A DNA stretch of 64,000 nt from Pseudomonadota bacterium (GTDB taxonomy: Bacteria > Pseudomonadota > Alphaproteobacteria > Rhizobiales > Xanthobacteraceae): assembly GCA_023387735.1 (NCBI GenBank), contig JAEWHP010000036.1, positions 1-64,000 on the forward strand. Direction: 5' to 3'. Position 1 is the stretch's first letter; every line of letters begins with the position of its first letter. Below are positions 36,354-48,662 of the stretch, in pieces. The notes under the pieces are model-generated. The model saw only the letters and a list, made by a program, of their open reading frames with translations, was not told the DNA's origin and ran no database searches. The position numbers and the translations under genes are program-made.

Positions 36354-39029
36354 GTGGCGTTGAAGAGCCTGAGCACGTACCGGAAGAAGCGCGATTTCGG
36401 CAAGACCGCAGAGCCCTCCGGCGACGTCAGGGTCGCGCCCGCCAAAGGGCGGCGGTTCGTGATCCAGAAGCACGACGCAACCCGGCTGCACTACGACCTG
36501 CGGCTGGAGTTCGACGGTGTCTTCAAATCCTGGGCGGTCACCAGGGGGCCGTCGCTCGATCCCCGCGACAAGCGGCTGGCGGTCGAGGTCGAGGATCATC
36601 CGCTGGATTACGGCGATTTCGAAGGCACCATACCCGACGACCAGTATGGCGGCGGCACCGTGATGCTGTGGGATCGCGGCTACTGGGAATCCGACGATCC
36701 CGATCGCGGCTTCAAGAAGGGCGACCTGAAATTCACCCTGCATGGCGACAAACTGCACGGCAGCTGGGTGCTGGTGCGGATGAAGGGCGACCGCTATGGC
36801 GGCAAGCGCACCAACTGGCTGCTGATCAAGCACCGCGACGAATTCGTCAGGGAGGGCGAAGCCAACGACATCCTCGACGAGGATCGCTCGGTGGCCTCGG
36901 GGCGAACGATGGCGCAGATCGCCGAAGGCAAGGGCAAGGCGCCAAAGCCGTTCATGCTGGCGAGGGGCAAGACCAAGGCCGACGCCGTCTGGCAATCGAA
37001 CCGCGGCGATGCTGCGGAGGCGCGCGCCAAGGCCAGGACGACCAAGGGCAAAACGACCAAGGGCAAAACGGCGGCGCTGCGATCCGTCCCCGAGACGAAG
37101 ACACGATCAACGGCGAAGGCGTTCAAGCCGAAGAAGGTCGCTGCGATGCCCGATTTTGTCGCGCCGCAGCTTTGCGCCACCGTCGAACGGCCGCCCAACA
37201 GCGACGGCTGGTGTCACGAGGTCAAGTTCGACGGTTACCGCGTACAGTTGCGGGTCGAGGACGGCGAGGTCGCGCTGAACACCCGCAAGGGGCTGAACTG
37301 GACCGGGAAGTTCGGCGCCATCGCGCGCGAAGCGGAATCGCTCCCTGATGTCCTGATCGACGGCGAAATTGCCGCGCTCGATCATAACGGCGTCCCCGAC
37401 TTTTCGGCGCTGCAGGCCGCATTGTCGGACGGCAAGACCGACAACCTCATCTTCTTCGCGTTCGACCTGCTGTTTCACGGCAGGGAGGATCTGCGTTCGC
37501 TGCCGCTGCGCGAGCGCAAGGCGCGGTTGAAGCATCTTCTCGCGCGGCGCAAGGGCGGTGAAAAGCTGATCCGGTACGTCGATCACTTCGAAGAGCGCGG
37601 CGATGCCGTGCTGGAATCCGCCAGGAAGCTGCAGCTCGAGGGCATCGTTTCCAAGAAGCTCGACGCGCCCTATCGCTCCGGCCGCTCCGATAGCTGGACC
37701 AAGGCCAAGGTGCGCGGCGGGCAGGAAGTGGTGCTCGGCGGCTGGAAGACCACAAACGGAAAATTCCGTTCGCTGATGGCCGGAGTCCATCGCGACGGCC
37801 ATCTGGCGTTCGTCGGCATGGTCGGTACTGGGTTTGGACAGGATACCGTCCGCCGCATCATGCCGGCGTTGAAGGCGAACGCTTCCGACAAGAGTCCCTT
37901 CGGCGGCAAGGATGCGCCGAAGAAAACCCGTGACGTGCACTGGCTGAAGCCCGAGCTGGTCGCCGAGATCGAGTTCGCTGGCTGGACGGACGGCGGCAAC
38001 ATCCGGCAGGCGGCATTCAAGGGGCTGCGGCAGGACAAGCCGGCGAACGAAGTTCAGGCGGAGTTGCCTGCGATGACGAAGGTCGCAAAGCCGGTGGTCA
38101 GGTCCGCAAAATCATCGACGAACAAATCCGCCGAGGTGATGGGCGTGGTCATCTCCAAGCCCGACAAGGCACTGTGGCCCGACGGCGGCGATGGCGAGCC
38201 CGTCACCAAGCTCGATCTTGCAAAATACTTCGAAGCCGTGGGCGACTGGATGATCGGCCACATCAAGGGGCGGCCTTGCTCCGTGGTGCGCGCGCCCGAC
38301 GGCATCAAGGGTCAAACCTTCTTTCAGCGCCACGGCATGCCCGGCGGTTCGGACCTGCTGAAACTCGCCAAGGTCGCCGGCGATCGCAAACCCTATTTGC
38401 AGATCGATCGCGTCGAGGCGCTGGCCGCTGTGGCGCAGAGTGGCGGGCTGGAGTTGCATCCCTGGAATTGCGCGCCTGACGATTACGACACGCCGGGGCG
38501 TCTGGTGTTCGATCTCGATCCCGCGCCTGAGGTCGAATTCGCTGACGTGATCGAGGCTGCAAAGGATATGCGCGAGCGCTTGACTGCGCTGGGTCTCGAA
38601 AGCTTTTGCAAGACCACCGGCGGCAAGGGCCTGCATGTCGTGACGCCGCTGCGCCATGGCGCACGCGACAAGGTCAGCTGGAAGGAGGCCAAGACGTTTG
38701 CGCAGGGCGTTTGTCAGTGGATGGCGAACGATGAGCCCGAGCGCTATCTGCTCAACATGTCAAAGAAGGCGCGGAGGGGGAAAATCTTCCTCGATTACTT
38801 GCGCAACGACCGCATGGCGACCGCCGTCGCCGTGCTGTCACCCCGTGCGCGCGAGGGGGCGACGGTCTCGATGCCGCTGACCTGGACGCAGGTGCGCGCC
38901 GATCTCGATCCGAAGAAATACACGGTACGCACGGTGCCGGCGCTGCTGGCAAAGAGCAAGGCGTGGCAGGGCTACGATGATGCGGCGGCGTCGATCAAGC
39001 CGGCGATGAAGAAGCTGGCTGGAAAATAG
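36354..39029 (+). CDS. ligD: Multifunctional DNA ligase D (phosphoesterase-ligase-polymerase)
   Basis: The product is 891 residues from a GTG at 36354 (weak ribosome binding site). Domain order: 3'-phosphoesterase (about 15-180, KHDATRLHYDLRLEF and DYGDFEGTIPDDQYGGG), a basic Lys/Thr linker, ATP-dependent ligase (about 260-560, nucleotidyl Lys291 in EVKFDGYRVQL, DGEIAALD), and primase-polymerase (about 600-880, IKGRPCSVVRAPDGI, LVFDLDPAPEVEF, KTTGGKGLHVVTPL). It trims, fills and seals double-strand breaks with Ku. Complete, with all three active sites apparent. Confidence 0.94.
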   Translation: MALKSLSTYRKKRDFGKTAEPSGDVRVAPAKGRRFVIQKHDATRLHYDLRLEFDGVFKSWAVTRGPSLDPRDKRLAVEVEDHPLDYGDFEGTIPDDQYGGGTVMLWDRGYWESDDPDRGFKKGDLKFTLHGDKLHGSWVLVRMKGDRYGGKRTNWLLIKHRDEFVREGEANDILDEDRSVASGRTMAQIAEGKGKAPKPFMLARGKTKADAVWQSNRGDAAEARAKARTTKGKTTKGKTAALRSVPETKTRSTAKAFKPKKVAAMPDFVAPQLCATVERPPNSDGWCHEVKFDGYRVQLRVEDGEVALNTRKGLNWTGKFGAIAREAESLPDVLIDGEIAALDHNGVPDFSALQAALSDGKTDNLIFFAFDLLFHGREDLRSLPLRERKARLKHLLARRKGGEKLIRYVDHFEERGDAVLESARKLQLEGIVSKKLDAPYRSGRSDSWTKAKVRGGQEVVLGGWKTTNGKFRSLMAGVHRDGHLAFVGMVGTGFGQDTVRRIMPALKANASDKSPFGGKDAPKKTRDVHWLKPELVAEIEFAGWTDGGNIRQAAFKGLRQDKPANEVQAELPAMTKVAKPVVRSAKSSTNKSAEVMGVVISKPDKALWPDGGDGEPVTKLDLAKYFEAVGDWMIGHIKGRPCSVVRAPDGIKGQTFFQRHGMPGGSDLLKLAKVAGDRKPYLQIDRVEALAAVAQSGGLELHPWNCAPDDYDTPGRLVFDLDPAPEVEFADVIEAAKDMRERLTALGLESFCKTTGGKGLHVVTPLRHGARDKVSWKEAKTFAQGVCQWMANDEPERYLLNMSKKARRGKIFLDYLRNDRMATAVAVLSPRAREGATVSMPLTWTQVRADLDPKKYTVRTVPALLAKSKAWQGYDDAAASIKPAMKKLAGK

Positions 39030-39063
39030 TCGTCGATTTCATACTCGTCATACCACCCACACT

Positions 39064-39165
39064 CGTCATACGCCGCGTAGGCGGAGTATCCAGCACGCCG
39101 CGACCTACAGGTTCACAATCAGCGTCTCTGGAATACTGGGTCACCCGCCTTCGCGGGTGACGACG
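39064..39165. repeat. Intergenic repeat of a third family
   Basis: Two hairpin-rich blocks: CGTCATACGCCGCG-TAG-GCGGAGTATCCAG at the left and CTCTGGAATACTGGGTC with CACCCGC-CTTC-GCGGGTG at the right. The ends are mutually complementary in part (GTCATAC..., ...GACGACG). It resembles a Bradyrhizobium-type intergenic mosaic element; no coding potential. Confidence 0.55.
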
Positions 39166-39246
39166 TTCCTGGTGTGGCTCATCGCAAAAAGAAAGGCGGG
39201 CACGGCGCAAGTGCGCCTTTGCCCACCCTCTGCGTTCGAACGGGTT

Positions 39247-39411
39247 TTACAGCTTTCCGAGCAGTAACAGGATCAGCAGGATCACGATGATCAGCCCGAG
39301 GCCGCCGCCGCCGTAGTAGCCGGTGCCGTAGAACGGACCGCCGCCGATGCCGCTGAAACCGCCGAGCAGGGCGATGATGAGAATAATAAGAATGATAGTC
39401 CCGATTGACAT
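39247..39411 (-). CDS. DUF3309-type membrane micro-protein
   Basis: The product is 54 residues from ATG 39411 with a GAGGAGAG ribosome binding site. Two hydrophobic helices (TIILIILIIALLGG and GLGLIIVILLILLLLGKL) flank a Gly/Tyr-rich turn (GGGPFYGTGYYGGGG). This architecture is characteristic of the DUF3309 family of small inner-membrane proteins, whose function is unknown. It is monocistronic. Confidence 0.75.
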   Translation of the reverse strand: MSIGTIILIILIIALLGGFSGIGGGPFYGTGYYGGGGLGLIIVILLILLLLGKL

Positions 39412-39576
39412 GAATCTCTCCTCAGCCCCGCTGGGCCGTTTGTTGCTCTCTGCCTGCGGCGGAACAACACACCGGAACCTTGAAAGTTCCGGTTTCGCCG
39501 CGATAATGCGCGGAACCTCTTCCTTTCCAGTCGCTTGCGATTACATGCTGTTGGTGGGCAGAGAGGATCCAAGCAA

Positions 39577-39888
39577 ATGACCAAGCCGCTCGTGGTTTCG
39601 ATTCCGCATAGCCTCGGACGCGAGGAAGCCATGCGCCGCCTGAAGACGGGGCTGTCGCGCGCCGCCACCAGCGTACCCGTGCTGAGCGTCGACGAGGAGC
39701 GATGGGAAGACAACCGCATGATCTTCCGGGTTCGCGCGATGGGGCAGGCGGCGGCCGGCCATGTCGATGTCGCCGAGGATCATGTGCAGGTGGAAGTCGT
39801 GCTGCCATGGCTGCTGCAGCGCTTCGCCGAAGCGGCGCAGGCCGCGATCCGCAGCCGCGGCACGCTGCTATTGACCAAGAAGAGCTGA
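39577..39888 (+). CDS. Polyhydroxyalkanoic acid system family protein
   Basis: The product is 103 residues from ATG 39577 (GAGAGGATCC precedes). The opening MTKPLVVSIPHSLGREEAMR and the amphipathic HVQVEVVLPWLLQRFAE region match the small PHA-system family (SRPBCC-like fold), thought to associate with polyhydroxyalkanoate granules. There are no pha genes nearby. Its 3' end overlaps the end of convergent treY by 21 bases. Confidence 0.7.
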   Translation: MTKPLVVSIPHSLGREEAMRRLKTGLSRAATSVPVLSVDEERWEDNRMIFRVRAMGQAAAGHVDVAEDHVQVEVVLPWLLQRFAEAAQAAIRSRGTLLLTKKS

Positions 39889-42675
39889 CGCCCGGCTGCG
39901 CTTGCGTGCAGGTTTTGCCGCGCCGTTGAACCTCGCCTTCAGCACCGCGACCGGCAGGTGTGTCAGTTGATCCGACAGCCGCAATTGCGTCGCGTCAGCA
40001 TCGGCAAAACCTTCCACGGCATAGCCGCTGACATTCAATGCAGCGTCATACGTCTCCGAAGCCGGCCAGCTTCGGCCATGATCGGTGAATGTCGAGAAAC
40101 AGCGCGGTACCACGACGATCGCGGCATCGTGGCCGTGCCGCCGCGCGAATGCGATGAAATGATCGCAGTGTTGCCCGGTCACTTCCAGCGGCTCATAGTC
40201 GCCGTCGGTGAATACATCAGGCAGTTCGGTTCGCAGCTTCAGCAACTGCCGGGTCCAGGCCAGCTTCAAATGGCCGCTCGGCCAGTCGCGCACCAGCCCA
40301 TCCCAGTCCGGCGCCTCCAGCGTCTCCAGCAGGCGGGCGCGCGCGGCAAAATCAACGGGCCGCCGGTTATCAGGATCGACCAGCGAAAAATCCCAAAGCT
40401 CGGTGCCCTGGTAAAAGTCCGGCAGGCCCGGCATGGTCGACTTCAGTGTAATCTGGCTGAGCGAGTTGAGTGCGCCCAGAAGCGACAGGCGCTGCGCCAG
40501 TATCTGCAGCGATCCCAGAAATTCACCTGACAGCGCCGGATCGAGAATCCTGGCGATGAAGCTCTTGATGCCAACCTCGTAAGGTTCATGCGGATTGAGC
40601 CAGCTGGTCTCCTCCTTGCCCTCGCGTGCGGCCTTGAGCGCGTATGCCTGTATCCGTTCCGCAAACGATGCATCGTCCGGCTGCCATGCGCCCAGCAGGG
40701 CCTGGTACAGCATGTATTCGAACGTCGCCGACGGAGCGCGGAAATTGCCGTCAGCCATCACGTGGGGGGCGTTGAGCAGCTTCCAGCGCGCCACGGCGCT
40801 GGTCCATTCGCCGGGAATTTCCGCCAGCGCCATGATGCGCGCGCGCGCATCCTCGCCGCGCTTGGTGTCGTGGGTGGCGGTCGCGGTCATGCCGTGCGGC
40901 CATTCGCTGGCGCGGGTCTGCATCATCGCGTGAAAGTCTTCCACGGTGAGCGCCTTTGCCGCGGGATCGCCGCCCACCTCGTTCAGCGCGAGCAGGCGAT
41001 GGTATCGGTAGAAGGTCGTGTCCTCCAGCGACTTTGCCATCATCGGCCCGGTGAACTGCTGCACCTTCAGCGCGAACCGGCGCACGCGCGGCGGGCTGTG
41101 GGTGGCGCGACCGGGATCGACCAGATCCATCGTCAGGGTGTCGCGCAGGAAATCGAAGATGCCGTCGTCGGCGGCAAACCAGTCGTCGCGTGCCCGTTTG
41201 ATCGTCTCCGCGATCAGCTTGCGGTCATGAGCGGTCGCGTCGGATGAGGTCAGGTAGGTGCGGTAGACCGGGAAGTGCAGCACGTAGAGTTCGAGCGCCT
41301 GCCGCAGGCTGTCGGCGGAATAGTCGCGGGTGGAGTAATGCCCGCTGGCGATGCGCGCGAGCAGGCGCGTCAGCACAGTGAATTCGCTGGCCAGCAGCGT
41401 TTCCAGCACGCGGCGCTTGGCCTCCTTCAGCAGCGGCTCCAGTTGCGGCGAGCGGTTGCTGATCTGGCGCCATATCTCGTCGAGCGGCTCAAGGCCGCTT
41501 CCATCCGTCAGCACCTGCGTGATGGCGTTCATCCACTCATATCCGGTGGTGCCGTGGACGCCGCTGAAGGCGGGCAGTGTCTCCTGCTCGCCGAGAATCT
41601 TTTCGATCACCACGTAGAACGGCGCGGTGCGGTCACGCTGCGCCTCGCGGACCAGCCGGCGAAGGCGCTGGAAGTACTGGACGGGATCGCGCAGGCCGTC
41701 GATGTGGTCGAGCCGCAGCCCTTGCAGTTTCCCTTCCTCGATCAGCCGCCTCACCAGACGATGGATCGCCTCGAAGGTGCCGGCATCCTCGACGCGCAAC
41801 CCCGCCAGCGTGTTGATGTCGAAGAAGCGGCGGTAGTTGATATCGCTGGAAGCGAGCCGCCAGTGGGCGAGGCGGTAGTGCTGGCGTTCCAGCAAATGGT
41901 GCAGCGCCAGTGTCTGAGCCGCGCGATCCGGGCCGGCGCGATAGGCGTCGATCCCGCGTGCGATGAGTTCGGCTCCGCCGGAGATATTCTTCAACCGGGA
42001 CTTGAAGTCCGGCGCTTCCTTGCGGTTGGGATGGCGCAGCCCGGCGTAGCGCGTGGCAAGGGCGAGCATGTCCTTGCCGGCCGCGCTCTGCTCCGCGCTG
42101 GCTTCCTTGATGAGCATGCGCAAAATTTCACCGTAGCGCTCCGGCGCGATCGGCAGTCGGTGCTCGAAATACCAGGCCGAGAAACTGCCTTCGTTGGGAT
42201 CATAGCGCAGCTCGATCTCGCCGCCTTCCAGCGCCTTGCCGTAGGAAGCGCCGAGGATCGGCAGCAGCACGCCGCCGCGGCTGCGATGCGGCAGCTGCTC
42301 CCAGTCGATATCGAACGAGGCTGCGTGCGGCGAGGCGGGCCCCCATTCGAGCACGTCGAGCCACCACGGGTTATCGGCAAAATGCACGCCGACATGATTA
42401 GGCACGAAATCCAGAATCAGTCCCAGGCCGTGCTGCTGCAATGCCGCACTTAGCCGCTCGAATCCGGCTTCGCCGCCAAGCTCGGGATTGAACTGCGTGT
42501 GGTCGACGATGTCGTAGCCGTGGCTCGATCCCTTGCGCGCCTTCAGGAACGGCGATGCGTAGAGATGCGTGACGCCGAGCGCCTTCAGATACGGCACGAC
42601 GCCGGCGGCGGCTTCGAAGTTGAAATCGGCGGTGAGCTGTAGGCGGTACGTCGCGATCGGGATCGCCGGGGGCAT
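39868..42675 (-). CDS. treY: Maltooligosyltrehalose synthase TreY
   Basis: The product is 935 residues from ATG 42675. GH13 features: PIATYRLQLTADFNFEAA at the start (TreY hallmark), GLILDFVPNHVGVHFADNPWW, LRLDHIDGLRDP and KSTMPGLPDFYQGTELWDF. It converts the reducing end of alpha-1,4-glucans into a terminal trehalose unit by intramolecular transglycosylation. Last gene of the six-gene minus-strand operon, 4 bases after treZ. Length is as expected. Confidence 0.93.
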   Translation of the reverse strand: MPPAIPIATYRLQLTADFNFEAAAGVVPYLKALGVTHLYASPFLKARKGSSHGYDIVDHTQFNPELGGEAGFERLSAALQQHGLGLILDFVPNHVGVHFADNPWWLDVLEWGPASPHAASFDIDWEQLPHRSRGGVLLPILGASYGKALEGGEIELRYDPNEGSFSAWYFEHRLPIAPERYGEILRMLIKEASAEQSAAGKDMLALATRYAGLRHPNRKEAPDFKSRLKNISGGAELIARGIDAYRAGPDRAAQTLALHHLLERQHYRLAHWRLASSDINYRRFFDINTLAGLRVEDAGTFEAIHRLVRRLIEEGKLQGLRLDHIDGLRDPVQYFQRLRRLVREAQRDRTAPFYVVIEKILGEQETLPAFSGVHGTTGYEWMNAITQVLTDGSGLEPLDEIWRQISNRSPQLEPLLKEAKRRVLETLLASEFTVLTRLLARIASGHYSTRDYSADSLRQALELYVLHFPVYRTYLTSSDATAHDRKLIAETIKRARDDWFAADDGIFDFLRDTLTMDLVDPGRATHSPPRVRRFALKVQQFTGPMMAKSLEDTTFYRYHRLLALNEVGGDPAAKALTVEDFHAMMQTRASEWPHGMTATATHDTKRGEDARARIMALAEIPGEWTSAVARWKLLNAPHVMADGNFRAPSATFEYMLYQALLGAWQPDDASFAERIQAYALKAAREGKEETSWLNPHEPYEVGIKSFIARILDPALSGEFLGSLQILAQRLSLLGALNSLSQITLKSTMPGLPDFYQGTELWDFSLVDPDNRRPVDFAARARLLETLEAPDWDGLVRDWPSGHLKLAWTRQLLKLRTELPDVFTDGDYEPLEVTGQHCDHFIAFARRHGHDAAIVVVPRCFSTFTDHGRSWPASETYDAALNVSGYAVEGFADADATQLRLSDQLTHLPVAVLKARFNGAAKPARKRSRASALLGQ

Positions 42676-42679
42676 TTTG

Positions 42680-44433
42680 CTATCCGATGTGCCAGCGCAC
42701 CGACCATGGCGGAACGCGCTCACTCAACTCGCTGCCCCAGACGACGGTTCCCCCGGCTTCGGACGGTGGTTGGTCGATGGCCTGATCCGAGAGGTTCGCG
42801 GCGAGGCTGAGCACGGCGCCGTCACCCATGCGCCAGTTGGCCGTGAGCAGGCCACTGTCTGAGGCGTGCGCTTGCCCGAAGGCGGCCCCCGCCAGGCGGG
42901 GCACGATGTGCTCTCGCCGGACTTTCAGGAGGTCTTTTACGAGCGTCAGCCGCTTCCGCGCCGCGGGGGCGTTACGCCCGTCCCAGTCGAGCACCGCGGA
43001 GTCTCTGGTCGAAGCGGCGAGTGCGTCAGGCACTTCGTCGCCATATTCCGCATAGGCCCAGGCCAACTCGATGCGGCGGCCCTTGCGGACGGCGTCGGCG
43101 AGATCGCCGCCGAAATCGCAGAAGAACGGGAAGGGGGCCTTTGAGCCCCATTCCTCGCCCATGAACAGCATGGGGATGCCGGGCGCGATCAGCAGCACCG
43201 TCAGCGCTGCCTCGATGGCGCGCGCGTCCGCCACGCTTTCGAGGCGATCGCCCAGCGCGCGGTTGCCGATCTGGTCGTGATTCTGCAGGAAATTGATGAA
43301 GGCCGATGGCGCGAGATGACCGCTCGGCTCGCCGCGATTGCCGCCGCGAAACTCCGACGCTTCGCCCTGATAGACGAAGCCGGAAGACAGCGCGCGGGCG
43401 ATGTCCGAAATCGGTGCGCGCTGGTAGTCGCAATAATAGCCCTGACTTTCGCCGGTGATCAGCACGCGCCAGGCGTGGTGATAATCGTCGTTCCATTGGG
43501 CGCGGTATTTGCCTTCCGGCGGATCCTGGGCGGGATCCAGCAGGCTGGCGCGGTTGTCGCCGTTTTCCAGCACCAGGTGGATATGGCGGCCGGTCTCCGC
43601 CGCAAGCCGGCCGGCGGCGGCGCTGATATCGTGCAGCAGCGAGAGCCCGCCGGGTTCGACGATGCTGTTGACCGCGTCGAGCCGCAGCCCGTCGAAGCGA
43701 TAGTCGCGCAGCCAGTGCAGCGCATTCTCGATCGCAAACGCGCGCACTTCGTTGACGCGATAATCGATCGCGCTGCCCCACGGGGTCTGCGCTTCGGTGA
43801 AGAAATTCGGTGCGTAACGCCCGAGATAATTCCCCTCCGGCCCGAAATGATTATAGACCACGTCGAGCATCACCATCAGCCCGCGCCGGTGCGCCTCGTC
43901 GATCAGCGTCTTGAGATCCTCAGGCCTGCCATAGGCGCTGTCGGGCGCATACAGCAGCACGCCGTCGTAGCCCCAGTTGCGCGATCCGGCGAAGTCCGCC
44001 AGCGGCATCAGCTCCAGCACCGTGATGCCGGTTTCCACGAGATGATCGAGCCGCTCGATCATGGCGCGGTAGGTGCCTTGCTCGGTGAAGGTGCCGACAT
44101 GGGCCTCGACGATGACCGCGTCCGGCCACGGTCGCCCGCGCCAGTTCGTGGCCTGCCACGCAAAGGCTGCGTGATCGATCACCTCGCTCGGGCCGGACAC
44201 GTCGTCGGGCTGGAAGTCCGATGCCGGATCGGGAACGTCGATCTCGTCGTCGATGCGAAACCTGTAGCGCGCGCCGGGCTTGACGCCTGCGATGTCGGCG
44301 GTGAACCAGCCGTCTTCGCCGCGCGTCAACGTGTGCGGCTTGTCCAGCAGCACGTCGACACGTTTGGCAGCCGGCGCCCACAGCCGGAACTGCGCGCCCG
44401 CTTCGGTCAGCTTCGGGCCGAACTGGCGGCCGC

Positions 44434-44437
<4 letters not shown>
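42680..44437 (-). CDS. treZ: Maltooligosyltrehalose trehalohydrolase TreZ
   Basis: The product is 585 residues from ATG 44437, which overlaps the treX stop (ATGA). Order: N-terminal beta domain (FRLWAPAAKRVDVLLD), then the GH13 barrel with VMLDVVYNHFGPEGNYLG, LRLDAVNSI, HLVLENGDNRAS and NHDQIGNRALGDR. It releases free trehalose from TreY product. An alternative upstream start adds poor sequence. Confidence 0.93.
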
Positions 44438-46512
<2,075 letters not shown>

Positions 46513-46514
46513 GA

Positions 46515-48662
46515 TCAGCTTTCCGGTACGAGGTAGATCGCAGCCAGCGGCGGTATGGTCAGAAGCAGTTCGGGCACCAGCGCCTCGCGCGCCTTGACCT
46601 CGCCGACGTTGCCGACGTTGCTGCCGCCATAATGCGCCGAGTCCGAATTGAATACCTCGCGCCACTTGCCGGCGAACGGGACCCGGACGCGATAGTCATA
46701 ATAGACGTTCGGAGAGAAGTTCACGATCACGAGGCATCGTGCCCGCGCGTCGTTGCCCTTGCGGATCCAGCCATAGACGTTGCCGCCGGAATCGTCCGTG
46801 ATGACCCATTCGAAGCCGGCCTGGTCGCAATCCAGCTCATGCAGCGCCGGCACGCTGCGGTAGACGCGGTTGAGGTCGCGGATCAGCGACTGGATGCCGG
46901 CGTGCTTTTCCTGCTCCAGCAGGTGCCAGTCCAGCGACTGGTCGTGATTCCACTCGCGCTCCTGGCCGAACTCGCAGCCCATGAACATCAGCTTCTTGCC
47001 CGGATGGGCGTACATGAAGCTGTAGTAGGCGCGCAGATTGGCGAAGCGCTGCCAGTCGTCGCCGGGCATGCGGCCGAGGATCGAGCGCTTGCCGTGCACG
47101 ACTTCGTCATGCGACAGCGGCAGGATGAAGTTTTCCGAGAATGCGTAATGCAGTCCGAACAGGATGTCGCCGTGATGGTATTTTCGATGGACCGGATCCT
47201 TGCCGATATATTTCAGCGTGTCGTGCATCCAGCCCATGTTCCATTTGTAGCCGAAGCCGAGACCGCCGAACTCGATGGGCCGCGACACCTGCGGCCATGA
47301 GGTCGACTCTTCCGCCGCCGTCGTCGCCTGCGGATAGCGGGAAAACACCTCTGCGTTGAAGCGGCGCAGGAAGTCGATGGCTTCGAGATTTTCCCGCCCG
47401 CCATGCTTGTTCGGAATCCATTCGCCGGCGGGCCGGCTGTAGTCCAGATAGAGCATCGAGGCCACCGCATCGACGCGCAGGCCATCGATGGCGTAGCGGT
47501 CGAGCCAGAACAGCGCGTTCGACACCAGGAAGTTCACCACTTCGGTGCGGCCGTAATTGTAGATCAGCGTGCCCCAGTCGAGATGGCGGCCTTGCAGCGG
47601 GTTGGCGTGCTCATAGAGCGCGGTGCCGTCGAAATGGCCGAGGCCGTGGGGATCGTCGGGAAAATGCCCGGGCACCCAGTCGAGCCACACGGCAATGCCC
47701 TCGCGATGGCAGGCTTCGACCAGCGCGGCGAAATCCTCCGGGCCGCCGAACCGGCTGGTCGGCGCGTACATGCCAGTCGGCTGGTAGCCCCAGGAGCCGT
47801 CGAACGGATGTTCGCTGACGGGCAGAAACTCGACATGCGTGAAGCCGAGATCCTTCACATAGGCCGGCAGCTGTTCGGCCAGCTCGCGATAGGTCAGCCA
47901 TTCATTGCCGCCCTTGCGCCGCCATGAGCCGAGATGGACCTCGTAGATCGAGACGGGTGCACTAAGGGCATTCAGGCCCGATGGCGCGGCGCGTGGACGC
48001 GTCAATTTGGCTTCGTCGAACACGATCGATGCCGTCTTGGGCCGGACCTCGGCGGCGAAGGCGAACGGATCGGCTTTCATCGGCAGATGCTGGCCGTTCG
48101 GTTCGATGATGTCGAACTTGTAGTGATCGCCGACGCGGGCCTGCGGAATGAACAGCTCCCAATAGCCGACGCCGCGCACCCGCATCGGATGCCGCCGCCG
48201 GTTCCAGAAATTGAAATCGCCGACGACGCTGACGCCCCTGGCATTCGGCGCCAGCACCACGAAGGCGACGCCGTCGACGCCGTCAAGCGTCATCGGATGC
48301 GCGCCGAGCTTGTCGTAGATCCGCTGGTGAGTGCCTTCACCGAGCAGATGCAGATCGAAGTCGGTTAGCACAGGCGGAAAGCGGTAGGGGTCGTCCAGCT
48401 CGACGACATTGTCGCCGAAGCGGGCGCGCAACTGATATTTGCTCGAGCCGTTCGGCAGGGGGCCCGCAAACAGCCCGGATTCGTGGATCTGCTCCAGGGC
48501 TGCCCGCTCGCCGTGCTCGCCGATCGCCTCGACATTCCGCGCCTCGGGAAGGAATGCGCGCACGATCTTCCGGTCGCCTTCGGCGTGCAGGCCGAGATAG
48601 CGGAACGGATCGGTGTGGCGGCCTTCAATGATCGCATAGGCCTCGGCGGAAAGCTTGGTCAT
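46515..48662 (-). CDS. glgB: 1,4-alpha-glucan branching enzyme GlgB
   Basis: The product is 715 residues from ATG 48662, overlapping the treS stop (ATGA). Two N-terminal carbohydrate-binding-like domains precede the GH13_9 barrel: VWLDWVPGHFPDDPHGLGHF, GLRVDAVASMLYLDYSRP, TAAEESTSWPQVSRP and LPLSHDEVVHGK. It introduces alpha-1,6 branches into the GlgE-made glucan. Complete. Confidence 0.95.
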   Translation of the reverse strand: MTKLSAEAYAIIEGRHTDPFRYLGLHAEGDRKIVRAFLPEARNVEAIGEHGERAALEQIHESGLFAGPLPNGSSKYQLRARFGDNVVELDDPYRFPPVLTDFDLHLLGEGTHQRIYDKLGAHPMTLDGVDGVAFVVLAPNARGVSVVGDFNFWNRRRHPMRVRGVGYWELFIPQARVGDHYKFDIIEPNGQHLPMKADPFAFAAEVRPKTASIVFDEAKLTRPRAAPSGLNALSAPVSIYEVHLGSWRRKGGNEWLTYRELAEQLPAYVKDLGFTHVEFLPVSEHPFDGSWGYQPTGMYAPTSRFGGPEDFAALVEACHREGIAVWLDWVPGHFPDDPHGLGHFDGTALYEHANPLQGRHLDWGTLIYNYGRTEVVNFLVSNALFWLDRYAIDGLRVDAVASMLYLDYSRPAGEWIPNKHGGRENLEAIDFLRRFNAEVFSRYPQATTAAEESTSWPQVSRPIEFGGLGFGYKWNMGWMHDTLKYIGKDPVHRKYHHGDILFGLHYAFSENFILPLSHDEVVHGKRSILGRMPGDDWQRFANLRAYYSFMYAHPGKKLMFMGCEFGQEREWNHDQSLDWHLLEQEKHAGIQSLIRDLNRVYRSVPALHELDCDQAGFEWVITDDSGGNVYGWIRKGNDARARCLVIVNFSPNVYYDYRVRVPFAGKWREVFNSDSAHYGGSNVGNVGEVKAREALVPELLLTIPPLAAIYLVPES

